From Dechloromonas denitrificans (GTDB lineage: Bacteria; Pseudomonadota; Gammaproteobacteria; Burkholderiales; Rhodocyclaceae): a DNA stretch of 64,000 nucleotides. A program made the translations under genes and the position numbers. Shown in pieces: positions 1 through 11,255 of the stretch. The notes under the pieces are model-generated. The model was not told the DNA's origin. It searched no databases and worked only from the letters and a program-made list of their open reading frames with translations. The DNA lies in contig NZ_CP075187.1 in the NCBI RefSeq assembly GCF_020510665.1, positions 2,270,001-2,334,000 of the forward strand, given 5' to 3'. Within the stretch, counting starts at the first letter, position 1. Each line of letters begins with the position of its first letter.

Positions 1-394
1 TCACGTGCCCCGCCCTACTTTTCGCTAACTTAGTACCACGGATCTGTTTTCGAATACGGGGCTATCACCCACTACGGCCGGACTTTCCATTCCGTTCTTC
101 TAACAGTTCCGCTATCACTAGCAGGCTCTTCCCCGTTCGCTCGCCACTACTAGGGGAATCTCGGTTGATTTCTTTTCCTCCGGCTACTTAGATGTTTCAG
201 TTCACCGGGTTCGCTTCAATATCCTATGTATTCAGATAAAGATGACCATTGCTGGCCGGGTTTCCCCATTCGGATATCGGGGGATCAAAGCTTCATTGCC
301 AGCTCCCCCCCGCTTTTCGCAGGCTTGCACGTCCTTCATCGCCTGTGATCGCCAAGGCATCCACCACATGCACTTAGTCGCTTGATCCTATAAC
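1..394 (-). rRNA. 23S ribosomal RNA, 5' part only
   Basis: The reverse complement begins with GGTTATAGGATCAAGCGACT and continues with the conserved 5' domain I of bacterial 23S rRNA (AAGTGCATGTGGTGGATGCC). The gene runs off the left window edge, so only about the first 390 nt are present and the 5S gene is outside. It is the downstream member of the 16S-Ile-Ala-23S operon. The mature 5' end is placed by similarity and may be off by a few bases. Open reading frames across it are not genes. Confidence 0.95.
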
Positions 395-522
395 CTTGTC
401 CTCTCTCGCGAGAGCGGCTACAGGCAAATCTTTGTGCGACCGTTATCCCGACTAAGAAATAACGATCGATGCAATCACAACGTATTGCTAATGCCTCATC
501 AGCATCAGCAATACAACCTTCT

Positions 523-543
523 TCCAATTTGTTAAAGAGCGTG
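523..543 (-). promoter_or_regulatory. boxA antitermination element before 23S
   Basis: On the minus strand the ITS between tRNA-Ala and 23S contains GCTCTTTAACAAATTGG, the usual boxA form of beta/gammaproteobacterial rRNA spacers, bound by NusB/NusE. It lies about 130 nt before the 23S 5' end. The remaining 200-nt spacer (395-595) shows no gene. Confidence 0.7.
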
Positions 544-595
544 GCATTTCGTTTCCAAAAGCCAAAGATAAACAGCCATGCTTATCTTTAGGTTT

Positions 596-671
596 TGGTG
601 GAGGATAACGGGATCGAACCGTTGACCCCCTGCTTGCAAAGCAGGTGCTCTCCCAGCTGAGCTAATCCCCC
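596..671 (-). tRNA. tRNA-Ala (anticodon TGC)
   Basis: The minus strand reads GGGGGATTAGCTCAGCTGGG at the 5' end and closes with the matching acceptor strand and an encoded CCA. The anticodon loop is CTTTGCAAG, giving TGC. The T loop GTTCGATCC is intact. Length is 76 nt. It sits between tRNA-Ile and 23S, the standard order of this operon type. Confidence 0.97.
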
Positions 672-683
672 GTGTTTAGACGT

Positions 684-760
684 TGGTGGGTCTGGTTGGA
701 ATCGAACCAACGACCCCCGCCTTATCAAGACGGTGCTCTAACCGACTGAGCTACAGACCC
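684..760 (-). tRNA. tRNA-Ile (anticodon GAT)
   Basis: The minus strand reads GGGTCTGTAGCTCAGTCGGT, with anticodon loop CTTGATAAG (GAT), T loop GTTCGATTC and an encoded CCA end; 77 nt. It lies between 16S and tRNA-Ala in the rRNA spacer, separated from tRNA-Ala by 12 nt. Confidence 0.97.
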
Positions 761-817
761 TCGTCTGTTGCCACTACTGAACAACCGATAGGTTGTGGGT
801 GCCAGAGATGCTTTCTC

Positions 818-2361
<1,544 letters not shown>

Positions 2362-2492
2362 CCAAAACACTCGCAATTCACTGACGGTAGAATTTTTACT
2401 CCTACCTCGATGGATCTCTCCATCCGTGTGATTGCCTTAATACTTTTTGCGACTTGCGTCGCTTCGCATCAAGGCACCCACACCTATCGGTT

Positions 2493-2511
2493 GTTCAAAT
2501 TTTTAAAGATC
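2493..2511 (-). promoter_or_regulatory. boxA-like element in 16S leader
   Basis: The minus strand reads GATCTTTAAAAATTTGAAC, resembling the boxA antitermination signal of rRNA leaders. It lies about 130 nt upstream of the 16S 5' end and 150 nt downstream of the promoter, the normal position. The whole 2362-2735 gap is rRNA leader plus promoter and holds no gene. Confidence 0.55.
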
Positions 2512-2662
2512 GCTACCGCGCCGTTTCTTTCGATTCGTCTGCAGCAGAGAAGCGAGATTATGAAGCACTTCCTACATCTCGTCAAGCACTTTCTCACTTC
2601 TTTTTTCCTACCAACTTCTCCTTCCCTTCCGCCGGAAACCCCGGCAGCAGCGAAGAGGGCGA

Positions 2663-2690
2663 ATTATATACACACCAAAATCGCAGTCAA
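2663..2690 (-). promoter_or_regulatory. rRNA operon promoter (sigma70)
   Basis: On the minus strand TTGACT (complement 2685-2690) is followed after 16 bp by TATAAT (complement 2663-2668), then a GC-rich discriminator (TCGCCCTC), typical of stringently controlled rRNA promoters. It is about 300 bp upstream of 16S. greB (2736-3293), also leftward, ends just upstream of it. Confidence 0.85.
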
Positions 2691-2735
2691 CTACTTTGTG
2701 AAAAACCGGTCAAACAAATAAGAAAGCAGAGTCAA

Positions 2736-3293
2736 TTAGTCGATCTCAAGGTACAGCACCTCAACGATATCTATTTCACGAACCCCGTGAGGACTCTGAA
2801 ATCTTACCGAATCACCCTCCCTTGCCTTGAGCAAAGCACGCGCCAAAGGTGATATCCAACTAATACGCCCTCTGGCAACATCAACCTCATCAACCCCTAC
2901 GATGGTGTAGGTATTTTCATCACCGCGTTCACTTGCAACCGTAACCCTGGCACCAAAAAAAACCTGGTCATTGCTTCCCTGGCGGAGCGGATCAACAATT
3001 TCCGCAATTTCAAGGCGTTTCGTCAGGAAACGTATCCGCCGATCAATTTCGCGCAACCGTCGCTTGCCATATATATAGTCACCATTCTCAGAACGATCAC
3101 CATTTGAAGCAGCCCAAGCGACGATCTCGACCACATGTGGCCGCTCGCGCTTCACAAGACTTTCCAACTCAGCCTTTAGGCGCTCATGACCGGATGGCGT
3201 TATGTAGTTACGTGTCCCCGAGGGAAGAACCAGCGACTTCGGAAGTTCTTCATCCTCGTCGCTCTCCGTCTCTCTGACAAACGCCTTGTTCAT
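2736..3293 (-). CDS. greB: Transcript cleavage factor GreB
   Basis: 185 residues. GreB binds the secondary channel of backtracked RNA polymerase and stimulates cleavage of the nascent RNA. The N-terminal coiled coil (about residues 28-105) contains ITPSGHERLKAELESL and the acidic tip segment AASNGDRSENGDYIYGKRRL, with the D/E pair that coordinates the catalytic Mg2+. The C-terminal FKBP-like Gre domain (about 108-183) follows with VFFGARVTV and WISPLARALL. An acidic N-terminal extension of about 20 residues precedes the coiled coil. The start codon overlaps the stop of the upstream 102-residue gene, so they are probably co-transcribed toward the rRNA promoter. Confidence 0.95.
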   Translation of the reverse strand: MNKAFVRETESDEDEELPKSLVLPSGTRNYITPSGHERLKAELESLVKRERPHVVEIVAWAASNGDRSENGDYIYGKRRLREIDRRIRFLTKRLEIAEIVDPLRQGSNDQVFFGARVTVASERGDENTYTIVGVDEVDVARGRISWISPLARALLKAREGDSVRFQSPHGVREIDIVEVLYLEID

Positions 3294-3601
3294 CAGTACC
3301 CGATACTGTAGTGCTCGACATCAACACGAATCAATTCGCGCCCCAGTATTGACCCCGTGCACTTGGCAAATGATTCTGCCCATCCACCTCCCTCACGAAA
3401 CGCAGCCTCTCCTGCATACTTGGCAACGCTCAAAATACGATCAACTGCCAGGATTTTCCCGGTTGGCGTCGCCACGTCACACTCGAGAACCGTGAATTCA
3501 TGATCAAACCATTTGCGAGCCTCATCAGCCGGCATTCCGCCTGTCAGCTTGAAATCAAATTCCTTGTCTTTGCCAAAAGACACGATTACGTGGTGTTGCA
3601 T
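3293..3601 (-). CDS. Conserved hypothetical protein upstream of greB
   Basis: 102 residues, no signal peptide or membrane segment; mixed alpha/beta composition. I do not recognise the family. The sequence contains TGGMPADEARKWFDHEFTVL and a single Cys near residue 40 and another near 80. A good ribosome site (GAGGAG) lies just before the ATG, which supports real translation. It overlaps the greB start, suggesting a two-gene operon and translational coupling. A housekeeping role linked to transcription is only a guess from position. Confidence 0.75.
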   Translation of the reverse strand: MQHHVIVSFGKDKEFDFKLTGGMPADEARKWFDHEFTVLECDVATPTGKILAVDRILSVAKYAGEAAFREGGGWAESFAKCTGSILGRELIRVDVEHYSIGY

Positions 3602-3669
3602 TTTGCTCTCCTCCTTTGAATTGTTCGGGTTATTCTAACAAAACATCGTCAGTGCCTCAGGAGTTCGAG

Positions 3670-3891
3670 ATGTCACTTCAACCACCCAATGAAGAAGCCG
3701 CAAACTTGCTTCGAGTTCAACTAAGTCAACGGCAGATAGAACATCGCGACCTGGATCTTGCAATCACCCACCTTAGCGAAAACCCGCCTCCGGATGATTT
3801 ACTGATCAGGCGACTCAAAAAAAGAAAACTGGGATTGAAAGACAAGATCATGCAACTCGAGCAGTTGCTTACGCCGGACATTCCGGCTTAG
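3670..3891 (+). CDS. DUF465/YdcH-like small helical protein
   Basis: 73 residues starting at the ATG preceded by CAGGAG; a longer frame upstream has no ribosome site. The pattern (LRVQLSQRQIEHRDLDLAI, then IRRLKKRKLGLKDKIMQLEQ) matches the short two-helix YdcH/DUF465 family, which folds as a helical hairpin. The molecular role of the family is unknown. It is divergent from the greB pair, with about 70 bp between. Confidence 0.8.
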   Translation: MSLQPPNEEAANLLRVQLSQRQIEHRDLDLAITHLSENPPPDDLLIRRLKKRKLGLKDKIMQLEQLLTPDIPA

Positions 3892-3979
3892 ATCCTGTTT
3901 AAGCGCACTTAAAATCTTCAGTGCGCAGCGCCAAATCGGCAGTGGCAACCCTCGAGGAGAGGGAGAACTACAGAAACCA

Positions 3980-4004
3980 CTCCTGCCAAAAGAACCGGCA
4001 GGAG
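3980..4004. repeat. Hairpin downstream of pit
   Basis: A perfect 8-bp inverted repeat CTCCTGCC...GGCAGGAG with a 9-nt loop lies between the DUF465 gene and the end of pit. No proper U-run follows on the minus strand, so it is a weak candidate for termination between the convergent genes. The rest of 3892-4041 shows no gene. Confidence 0.4.
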
Positions 4005-4041
4005 CAAAAACAACAAAATGACAACGGTGACCGACTGAAGC

Positions 4042-5049
4042 CTAAAGGATCAGGCGACCCAAATACCAAGCCAACGCAGCCATACCGGCACTACATGGAA
4101 TGGTCAGAATCCAGGCCCAGACGATCCCACCGGCAACCCCCCAGCGGACACGCCGGGCACCCCGAGTAGACCCCACCCCGGCAATAGCACCGGTAATGGT
4201 ATGCGTCGTTGACACAGGAACTCCCAGGGCTGTTGCCATGAAAAGCGTAATAGCACCGCCACTATTGGCACAAAAGCCCCGGGCCTGATTCAATTTGGTA
4301 ATGCGGTTACCCATCGTCTTGACGATCCGCCAACCACCAAACATCGTTCCCAGCCCCATTGCCGTATAGCAGGCAAAAACAACCCAGCCCGGAATCGGCT
4401 CGTTGGACTGGGACATGCCAGCCGCAATCAAGAGCATCCAGATGATCCCCACAGTTTTCTGTGCGTCGTTACCGCCATGCCCCAAGCTGTAGGCTGCAGC
4501 AGACAAAAGCTGAAAACGGCGAAAATACTTGTCTACCTTGCGCGGCGCCATATTCCGGCAAATCCACGAAACGACGACCATCAACGCCCCGCCAATAAAG
4601 AAACCGAGCAGCGGAGCGACAAAGATAAAGGCGATGATCTTAAGGACACCTGCCGAAATCAAACCTGCAAATCCGGCTTTGGCCACTGCCGCCCCGACCA
4701 ACCCGCCCACCAACGCATGCGATGACGATGACGGTATTCCGTAGTACCAGGTGATGATGTTCCAGATGATGGCACCAATCAGGGCGCCGAAGATGACGTA
4801 GTGATCGACGATACTGGGATCAATGGTGCCCTTGCCGATAGTACTGGCAACCTTCAACTGGAACATGAAGTAGGCCAGAAAATTGAATGCTGCAGCCCAG
4901 ATAACGGCCTGATGGGGTTTCAGGACGCGGGTTGAAACAATGGTGGCAATTGAATTTGCTGCATCATGAAACCCATTCATGAAGTCAAACAGCAAAGCAA
5001 CAATCACCAGGGTAACAACGACCCCGAGGCTGATATGTATGGATTCCAT
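4042..5049 (-). CDS. pit: Low-affinity inorganic phosphate transporter, PiT family
   Basis: 335 residues with about ten hydrophobic helices. The two PiT signature repeats are visible: FDFMNGFHDAANSIATIVST near residue 25 and SLGHGGNDAQKTVGIIWMLL near 190, with the GxNDxx motifs that bind phosphate/metal. It moves neutral metal-phosphate complexes with protons across the inner membrane. Length is typical for the short bacterial form. It lies 14 bp downstream of the DUF47 gene in the same direction, the usual pairing. The alternative, a sulfate permease of the same superfamily, is less likely given that partner. Confidence 0.93.
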   Translation of the reverse strand: MESIHISLGVVVTLVIVALLFDFMNGFHDAANSIATIVSTRVLKPHQAVIWAAAFNFLAYFMFQLKVASTIGKGTIDPSIVDHYVIFGALIGAIIWNIITWYYGIPSSSSHALVGGLVGAAVAKAGFAGLISAGVLKIIAFIFVAPLLGFFIGGALMVVVSWICRNMAPRKVDKYFRRFQLLSAAAYSLGHGGNDAQKTVGIIWMLLIAAGMSQSNEPIPGWVVFACYTAMGLGTMFGGWRIVKTMGNRITKLNQARGFCANSGGAITLFMATALGVPVSTTHTITGAIAGVGSTRGARRVRWGVAGGIVWAWILTIPCSAGMAALAWYLGRLIL

Positions 5050-5063
5050 GCCGAGCTACCCGC

Positions 5064-5702
5064 TCAGGAATTTTCGAGAACGATGGCTTCGACAGTACCC
5101 GCCACGTCTTTGCACCGATCACTGACAGACTCGAGCAATTCGTAAATTTCCTTGAGCTTGACCACCTGGCGAACATCGGGCTCTTCACGGAAGAGCTTGG
5201 ACATGGCTTCACGCAAAATACGATCCGCATCGGACTCAAGGTCGGCAATTTCGTGGCAGAACTTGAGAATCTGAGGGGCGTTGTCCATGCTGTGCAGCAA
5301 CTTGACCAGGGACTGGACCCGTGCACAGCAGGCTTCGGTCACGTCAGCCAGCGCTTTGGCCTCTGGCGGAACGCGATGAATGTCGTACAGGGTCATTGAT
5401 TCGGCGACATCCTGAATGATGTCGAGAATGTCATCCATGCTGTTGATCAGCTGATGAATTTCATCACGGTCAAACGGCGTGATGAATGAAGTGTGCAATT
5501 GCGCCAGTGTGCTGTGCGTAATTTCGTCTGCCTTGCGTTCTAGCACATCGATCTCTTCGGCATGAACCGCCGCCTTCCCCGGTTCATCCACCAATGCGCC
5601 AATCAAACCTGAAAGCGCCTTGCCTCCCTCCACGATGAGATCTGCGTGGGAATTGAAAAGATCGAAATACTTGCCCTCTTTGGGCATCAGCCGTCCGAAC
5701 AT
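5064..5702 (-). CDS. DUF47 PhoU-like phosphate transport regulator
   Basis: 212 residues, almost wholly alpha-helical, cytoplasmic. It belongs to the DUF47/YkaA family related to PhoU, recognised from the N-terminus (FGRLMPKEGKYFDLFNSHAD), the E/D-rich helices EEIDVLERKADEITH and DEIHQLINSMDDILD and its position before pit. Members accompany PiT transporters and are thought to regulate them. PhoU-like metal-binding acidic clusters (E/DxxxD) are present. It is first in a two-gene operon. Confidence 0.9.
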   Translation of the reverse strand: MFGRLMPKEGKYFDLFNSHADLIVEGGKALSGLIGALVDEPGKAAVHAEEIDVLERKADEITHSTLAQLHTSFITPFDRDEIHQLINSMDDILDIIQDVAESMTLYDIHRVPPEAKALADVTEACCARVQSLVKLLHSMDNAPQILKFCHEIADLESDADRILREAMSKLFREEPDVRQVVKLKEIYELLESVSDRCKDVAGTVEAIVLENS

Positions 5703-5807
5703 GACAGTCCTGTTGAGTAATTATTACAGCGCAAAATTCTACCACGTCGGACCGAATCGCCTTAGCCTAACTCGGGTTTGCACGAGATCTTCCCGTTAAA
5801 ATACGTC

Positions 5808-6140
5808 ATGCCCAACACAATCATGCCTCCGGACGCATTTGGTGACAGTTTCGACCTGGCTGTACTCCCTCTGCCCCGCTCGGCTTCTGGCTACGCGGTT
5901 CAAAAGCTGGATACGGATACCTTGCTCGATCAAACCAGCGGCAATTTTTTATCCGTCCGCTCAACCAGCCTGCAAGGGCTGTACCCCAGCTTCGACCAGG
6001 CTCACAAGGCAGCCAGCGAATGGGTGCATAAGCACGGCATGATCAATCAAGAACACAACCTGGCCATCGTGCCAGCCAGTTTCGATCCTCTTTTAAAGCG
6101 CCACGTGCTTATTTATGGCGTTCTCTGCGGTCAACCCTGA
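5808..6140 (+). CDS. Hypothetical protein
   Basis: 110 residues from the internal ATG at 5808, which I prefer because the upstream stretch overlaps the likely promoter region; an ATG at 5778 is possible. Not recognised. The protein is soluble-looking, with two tryptophan-poor alpha/beta halves and the segment SLQGLYPSFDQAHKAASEWV. It precedes the aldo/keto reductase by 27 bp in the same direction, so the two may be co-transcribed. Confidence 0.65.
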   Translation: MPNTIMPPDAFGDSFDLAVLPLPRSASGYAVQKLDTDTLLDQTSGNFLSVRSTSLQGLYPSFDQAHKAASEWVHKHGMINQEHNLAIVPASFDPLLKRHVLIYGVLCGQP

Positions 6141-6167
6141 ATTTCTGGCATTTTTCGGAGACATGGA

Positions 6168-7214
6168 ATGAATTCAATCAAGCAACGCCTTCTGGGCAAA
6201 AATGGTTTCAGCGTGCCGAATATTTGCCTGGGAACCATGACTTTTGGTGAGCAAACATCCGAGTCCGACGCTCATGCGCAACTCGATTTTGCGCTGAACG
6301 CCGGCGTAAACTTCATCGACACGGCCGAAATGTATGCCGTCCCGCCGCGAGCCGAAACCTGTGGCGCATCGGAAAGCATCGTTGGCCGCTGGCTGAGCCG
6401 GCAATCACGCGACAAGGTGATCGTTGCAACCAAGGTGGCCGGCCCTGCCCGCAGCCTGCAGTGGATACGCAGCGGCCCACCGGCACTTGACCGGGCCAAT
6501 ATTCGTGCAGCCGTCGAAGGATCGTTGAGTCGTCTGCAGACAGACTATATCGACCTTTACCAACTGCACTGGCCGGAGCGCAACCAACCGATGTTCGGCC
6601 AATGGCAATTCAACCCGGACAGCGAACGCGAATGCACGCCGATCCGCACACAACTTGAAGCGCTGGCCGAACTGGTCCGGGAAGGCAAAGTCCGTCAGAT
6701 CGGACTCTCGAACGAACACCCCTGGGGCATCATGCAATTTACCCGGCTGGCCGATGAGCTGGGCCTGCCTCACGTCGTCTCAACCCAAAATGCCTACCAC
6801 TTGCTCAATCGCACCTTTGAAACAGGGTTGGCCGAAGTCTGCCATCGCGAACAAGTCGGCCTGCTCGCCTATTCAGCTCTCGCCTTCGGCCACCTGACCG
6901 GGAAATACCTGGACAATCCGGCGGCACCGGGGCGCCTGACCCAGTGGCCCAGTTTCGGCCAACGCTACACCAAACCGAATGTCGCGCCGGCAGTCAGCGC
7001 CTATGTCGCCCTCGCCCGTCGCCACAACATGACCCCGACCCAGCTGGCGCTGGGCTTTGTTCGCTCGCGCTGGTTTGTCAGCAGCACGATCATTGGTGCG
7101 TCATCGCTGTCGCAACTCCAGGAAACACTACCTGCCGCGCACACGATCATGTCGCCGGAAATCATTGCCGAAATCGACAACATTCACCTGCAACACACCA
7201 ATCCCGCCCCATGA
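6168..7214 (+). CDS. Aldo/keto reductase, Tas-like
   Basis: 348 residues, NADP(H)-dependent oxidoreductase of the AKR superfamily, TIM barrel. The catalytic tetrad is visible: D51 and Y56 (IDTAEMY), K89 (VIVATK) and H124 (LYQLHWPER). The C-terminal cofactor segment IIGASSLSQLQETL is present. Closest in style to E. coli Tas (similar length, insert after the catalytic His with QWQF), whose physiological substrate is not established. Its stop overlaps the next ATG (ATGA), so it is coupled with the DUF455 gene. Confidence 0.9.
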   Translation: MNSIKQRLLGKNGFSVPNICLGTMTFGEQTSESDAHAQLDFALNAGVNFIDTAEMYAVPPRAETCGASESIVGRWLSRQSRDKVIVATKVAGPARSLQWIRSGPPALDRANIRAAVEGSLSRLQTDYIDLYQLHWPERNQPMFGQWQFNPDSERECTPIRTQLEALAELVREGKVRQIGLSNEHPWGIMQFTRLADELGLPHVVSTQNAYHLLNRTFETGLAEVCHREQVGLLAYSALAFGHLTGKYLDNPAAPGRLTQWPSFGQRYTKPNVAPAVSAYVALARRHNMTPTQLALGFVRSRWFVSSTIIGASSLSQLQETLPAAHTIMSPEIIAEIDNIHLQHTNPAP

Positions 7215-8008
7215 AAAAATCGCTCTTTGCGGCACTGGCCGAAGCACTGGCCTGCACAGAAATCAGCTCAAAACTACGGTTGACCGCAGCACTTGCGGCA
7301 GATTGGCAGGCTGACAAGCTCGACTGGCAAAATCAGCCTGCCGTGGCACTTGCTTGCGGCATTCCCGCAAAACCTGAGCTGATCCCGCCCAAAGAAGTGC
7401 CAACACGCAATATCTCAACCCCGGAAGGGCGGGCCAGGCTGCTGCATGCAATTGTCCACATCGAATTTTCCGCCATCAACCTGGCCCTCGATCATGCAGC
7501 CCGCTTCCGTGACATGCCACGCCAGTACTACGCTGACTGGGTCGGTGTCGCAGCCGAGGAAGCCTATCATTTCACCATCCTGCGCGAGCGTCTGCTGACG
7601 CTGGGTTACGACTATGGTGATTTTCCAGCACATGCCGGTCTGTGGCAGATGGCTGAAAAAACCAACCATGACGCTCTGGCACGCATGGCGCTGGTTCCTC
7701 GCCTGCTCGAAGCTCGCGGCCTGGATGCCACGCCACCGATCCAGCGCAAACTGGAACAATGCGGCGACCACGAAAGTGCACGCCTGCTCGACATCATCCT
7801 GCACGATGAAATCGGCCATGTCGGCCTGGGTGACCGTTGGTTCCGGACGTTATGCACGGCGCGACAACTGGCGCCGGAAAGCACCTATCGCCAATTACTC
7901 AACGACTTCAAGGCGCCGCGTCCATCTGCCCCGCTGAATGAAAGCGCCAGACTGGCCGCCGGATTCTCGGCCAGCGAACTGGCTGAACTTCGCCCCGCAC
8001 GCCTTTAA
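7211..8008 (+). CDS. DUF455 ferritin-like protein
   Basis: 265 residues. The protein has the DUF455 pattern: a first helix [18 protein letters not shown], a second with [13 protein letters not shown] and a third with [14 protein letters not shown]. These E/H residues resemble the four-helix di-iron carboxylate site of ferritin-like and MiaE-like enzymes. The reaction is unknown. The ATG overlaps the stop of the aldo/keto reductase. The gene runs head-on into the histidine kinase, and the two 3' ends overlap by 4 bp. Confidence 0.85.
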   Translation: MKKSLFAALAEALACTEISSKLRLTAALAADWQADKLDWQNQPAVALACGIPAKPELIPPKEVPTRNISTPEGRARLLHAIVHIEFSAINLALDHAARFRDMPRQYYADWVGVAAEEAYHFTILRERLLTLGYDYGDFPAHAGLWQMAEKTNHDALARMALVPRLLEARGLDATPPIQRKLEQCGDHESARLLDIILHDEIGHVGLGDRWFRTLCTARQLAPESTYRQLLNDFKAPRPSAPLNESARLAAGFSASELAELRPARL

Positions 8009-10884
8009 CGCTCAGGCAACCAGGCCAGCAAGGCAGCAAAAAGCAGATCGGGATCCACCGGCTTGGCGACATGCGCGTCCATCCCGGCTGCCAGGCAAAC
8101 AGCGATATCTTCCTCGAAGGCATTCGCGGTCAACGCCAGAATCGGGACCGATTTGTAACCAGGTAAAAGGCGAATCTGGCGTGTTGCCTCCAAACCATCC
8201 ATGACTGGCATCTGGACGTCCATCAAAATCAGGTCGTAACGTCCGGAGGCGGCCTTGGCCAAAGCCTCGGCACCATCCTCGGCAACATCGAATTCGACTT
8301 CGACCGTGGAAAGCAGCTCCATGGCCACCTCCCGATTGATTTCGTTGTCTTCCGCCAGAAGAATGCGCTGCCCGGCATGCTGCTCAATCAACAAGCGCTC
8401 AACAGCCGCAGCTTCCAGCGGCACGGCAATCTGGCCGCGCCCGAGCAGACCGAGCAAGGTATCGTAAAGACTCGAGGAAGAAACCGGTTTGGCCAGCACG
8501 ACATGAAAACCGGCAGGTTCCCACAGGTCGCGCGTCAATTCATTATCGTAAGCCGTGACCAGCAGATGCATCGGGCGATGCCGCAACGGCATCCGTGCCA
8601 ACGCCTCAGCCGCCGCCAGGCCATCCATACCGGGCATACGCCAATCAAACAGTACCAATTCAAAAGGATCGCCATCCCGATCGGCCACGCTGATCAGACC
8701 CAAACCGGCCTCACCCCCTTCAGCCTGCTCGACACGCATTCCCTGAAGGCCCAACATATCGGCCAGCACCTGACGCGCGACCGGGTGATCGTCCACAACC
8801 AGCACCCGACGATTTGCCAGCATCGAAAGCGGCGGCGTAGCCCGTACGGTTGAACCATCCCGCCCAAGAAGCGCCGTAAACCAGAAGATGCTACCGCGCC
8901 CCGGTTCGCTTTCAACACCGATCTGCCCGCCCATCAACTCGGCCAGGCGACGACTGATCGCCAACCCCAGCCCCGTCCCGCCGTATTTGCGCGTCGTTGA
9001 ACTATCCGCCTGCTCAAAGGCCGAAAACAAGCGAGGCAAGGCATCATGGGGAATGCCAACGCCCGTATCGCTCATCTCGAAACGAACTAGCACCTGACCT
9101 CCGCGATCTTCAACAACCGACGAGCGGATGACGATTGCACCCTGCTCGGTGAATTTGAGGGCATTCGAAGCAAAATTGAGCAATATCTGCTTCAGTCGCA
9201 GGGCATCCCCCTGGAATGCTCCAACCATCTCGGGCGCTACATCGCGCACCAATTCAACGCCTTTTGCACAAGCGCGTTCGGCGGTCATGGCACAAACCGA
9301 ATCAAATACCTTGTCCATATCGAAGCTGCTGTGCTCGAGATGCAGTTTGCCGGCCTCGATTTTTGAAATATCGAGGATGTCGTTAATCACCGACAACAAG
9401 TGCTGTGCCGCAGCATTTATCTTCTTGAGCCGGTCCACCTGGCGCTCATCGTGAAGCTCTTTCTGCAGCAGATGAGTCAGGCCAACGATTGCATTCATCG
9501 GCGTACGTATTTCATGGCTCATATTGGCCAGAAAGGAGCTTTTTGCCCGATTGGCTCTCTCTGCCTCATCCCGTGCCAAAGCCAGCGCCTGATTCGCATC
9601 GGCCAGATCCTGGGTGCGTTGCACAACCTTGCTGTCCAGCGACTCGCCCCACTCCCGCAAATCCGCCGTCTGCTGGCCAATGGTGTCGAGCAAATGGTCG
9701 AATAGTTCGCCAAGGCGCGCCAGTTCATCGTCACCTGGCATTGCGCCGACGCGCACCTCCATCTGCCCCTGCCCTACTTGGCGCATGGTTGTTTCAAGGT
9801 GGGCAAGAGGGTGAACGATGCTGCGAACCAGGCGCCATGAAATCCAGGTAGCCAGACCGGAAGCAATCACCAAGGCCAGCAGGAAAATAGCCGTGGCTCG
9901 CCAGCGAAAGTCGGAGAAAGGGGCCTCGGGAATACCCACATACAGAATCCCGATCCGTTCACCGGCAAAATCATGAACCGGCTCATAAGCCGTCATGGCC
10001 CACTGATCGACGACGAAAGCTCGACGAACCCAAGTTTCACCCCGCCCGAAAACAGCCTCGCTGACAACCTGGGAAGCGCGCGTACCAATTGCCCGTGCCC
10101 CGCTATCAAGCCGGACACTGGTCGCGATGCGCGTATCACCAAGAAACAGGGTTACCGACCCATGGGCCCCCAGTTGCTTCAGCCAACCCGCCGAAACAAT
10201 GCCTGACAAATAATCGACAAAAGCATCATCCCGATTCAGCAACGTTCCGCCGACCACCAGACCGATCACTTGACCGGCTTCATCGTGCATTGGCGCCGTG
10301 GCCACAACAAGCAGGCCGCGGGTTTCGGCAGTGCGATCGGTCGGTGCAGCCATTGGCGTCGGGAGCAAATCGATTTTTGCCCGCTCCGGCAAGCTGGCCG
10401 ACAAGCGAGCCAGCCATTCTCTCGGCAATACTTCGAGGCCAACCGTCGCCTGCGCAGGATTGCTCAACGCCCGACGCACCACGCCAATGTCTGCGAATGG
10501 ATTGGTTTCACCATTTTTCTGGGCCGATGCAGCAATCCGTCCGTCACGATCAAGAATGGCCAGGAAATCGAACCCCACATTCTCCTGACGGGAGGCAAGA
10601 ACATCGCCCAATGGCGTATCTTTTGCCTCACCCCGCAAGAGACGGTTAATTCGTTTTGAATCAGCCAGGCTACGTGCCGACGCACTGGCTTCATTTTGAA
10701 TGTGCTCGAGATGCGAGCGAGCCATCGACAAATCGCCAATGACTTTCTGGGTCAGCATCCGCTCGAAGTATTCGTTGCCAATGATCAAAAAGATTCCGGC
10801 AACAACCGGCAAAACGAGTACCGGCAACAGCGCCAGCGCCCAAAGACGCAGCTTCAGCTGACTGAAGCCAAAGCGGGCAGCCAA
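8005..10884 (-). CDS. Hybrid sensor histidine kinase with two receiver domains
   Basis: About 959 residues from a TTG; no in-frame ATG lies between it and an upstream TAG. Order: membrane helix (about 12-36), large periplasmic Cache-like sensor (40-325), second helix (330-352), HAMP (355-405), coiled coil, HisKA with phospho-acceptor His near 456 ([12 protein letters not shown]), HATPase with DTGVGIP and [10 protein letters not shown], then two receivers with Asp near 746 (DWRMPGMDG) and 888 ([10 protein letters not shown]). No HPt domain, so phosphate must pass to a separate protein. The ligand is unknown. An SD-like GGGAGAG sits about 30 nt upstream of the TTG, so the exact start is uncertain. 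Confidence 0.9.
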   Translation of the reverse strand: MAARFGFSQLKLRLWALALLPVLVLPVVAGIFLIIGNEYFERMLTQKVIGDLSMARSHLEHIQNEASASARSLADSKRINRLLRGEAKDTPLGDVLASRQENVGFDFLAILDRDGRIAASAQKNGETNPFADIGVVRRALSNPAQATVGLEVLPREWLARLSASLPERAKIDLLPTPMAAPTDRTAETRGLLVVATAPMHDEAGQVIGLVVGGTLLNRDDAFVDYLSGIVSAGWLKQLGAHGSVTLFLGDTRIATSVRLDSGARAIGTRASQVVSEAVFGRGETWVRRAFVVDQWAMTAYEPVHDFAGERIGILYVGIPEAPFSDFRWRATAIFLLALVIASGLATWISWRLVRSIVHPLAHLETTMRQVGQGQMEVRVGAMPGDDELARLGELFDHLLDTIGQQTADLREWGESLDSKVVQRTQDLADANQALALARDEAERANRAKSSFLANMSHEIRTPMNAIVGLTHLLQKELHDERQVDRLKKINAAAQHLLSVINDILDISKIEAGKLHLEHSSFDMDKVFDSVCAMTAERACAKGVELVRDVAPEMVGAFQGDALRLKQILLNFASNALKFTEQGAIVIRSSVVEDRGGQVLVRFEMSDTGVGIPHDALPRLFSAFEQADSSTTRKYGGTGLGLAISRRLAELMGGQIGVESEPGRGSIFWFTALLGRDGSTVRATPPLSMLANRRVLVVDDHPVARQVLADMLGLQGMRVEQAEGGEAGLGLISVADRDGDPFELVLFDWRMPGMDGLAAAEALARMPLRHRPMHLLVTAYDNELTRDLWEPAGFHVVLAKPVSSSSLYDTLLGLLGRGQIAVPLEAAAVERLLIEQHAGQRILLAEDNEINREVAMELLSTVEVEFDVAEDGAEALAKAASGRYDLILMDVQMPVMDGLEATRQIRLLPGYKSVPILALTANAFEEDIAVCLAAGMDAHVAKPVDPDLLFAALLAWLPER

Positions 10885-10923
10885 TGATGATCCGACTTTT
10901 CCCAGAAAAATGATGCTCTCTCC

Positions 10924-11040
10924 CTATGGCCCGAAAAGCCGCCCCAGCAAGCGCTTGGCGTCGAGCTTCATGTATTCGCAATAATGCGCCAGCGCATCGT
11001 AGTTGGCAAATATCGACCTTAGCGGTTTCCGGCCAGGCAA
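10924..11040 (-). CDS. Possible 38-residue ORF in frame with the kinase
   Basis: A minus-strand frame opening with TTG and ending with TAG at 10924 encodes a protein-like sequence containing SIFANYDALAHYCEYMKLDA followed by KRLLGRLFGP. It is in the same reading frame as the histidine kinase, separated from it by that single TAG and 13 sense codons. No strong ribosome site precedes it. It could be a small leader protein or an extinct N-terminal extension. The rest of 11041-11255 is the helicase 5' region, where I see no gene. Confidence 0.3.
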   Translation of the reverse strand: MPGRKPLRSIFANYDALAHYCEYMKLDAKRLLGRLFGP

Positions 11041-11255
11041 AAATAGAGTAAACTAATAATATCAATGCGTTGATCCATTGCCCGCAGGGCCCCCGAGCAG
11101 CTACCGCTTCATCCCTCGTTTGCAGTTCACTTACAGGTCGCACCATTGAATCGCCCCCTCGGCATAGCTGCGTCAGGGGAACTCAGGCCGCCCGACCATC
11201 GGGCATACGCGTCGCAAGCCAATAAAAGCAAGCAGCGACGTCGAAAGGAAACAGC

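Noticed and set aside
4100..4744. Plus-strand ORFs opposite pit
   Set aside because: Antisense shadows with no ribosome site; PiT signatures are on the minus strand.
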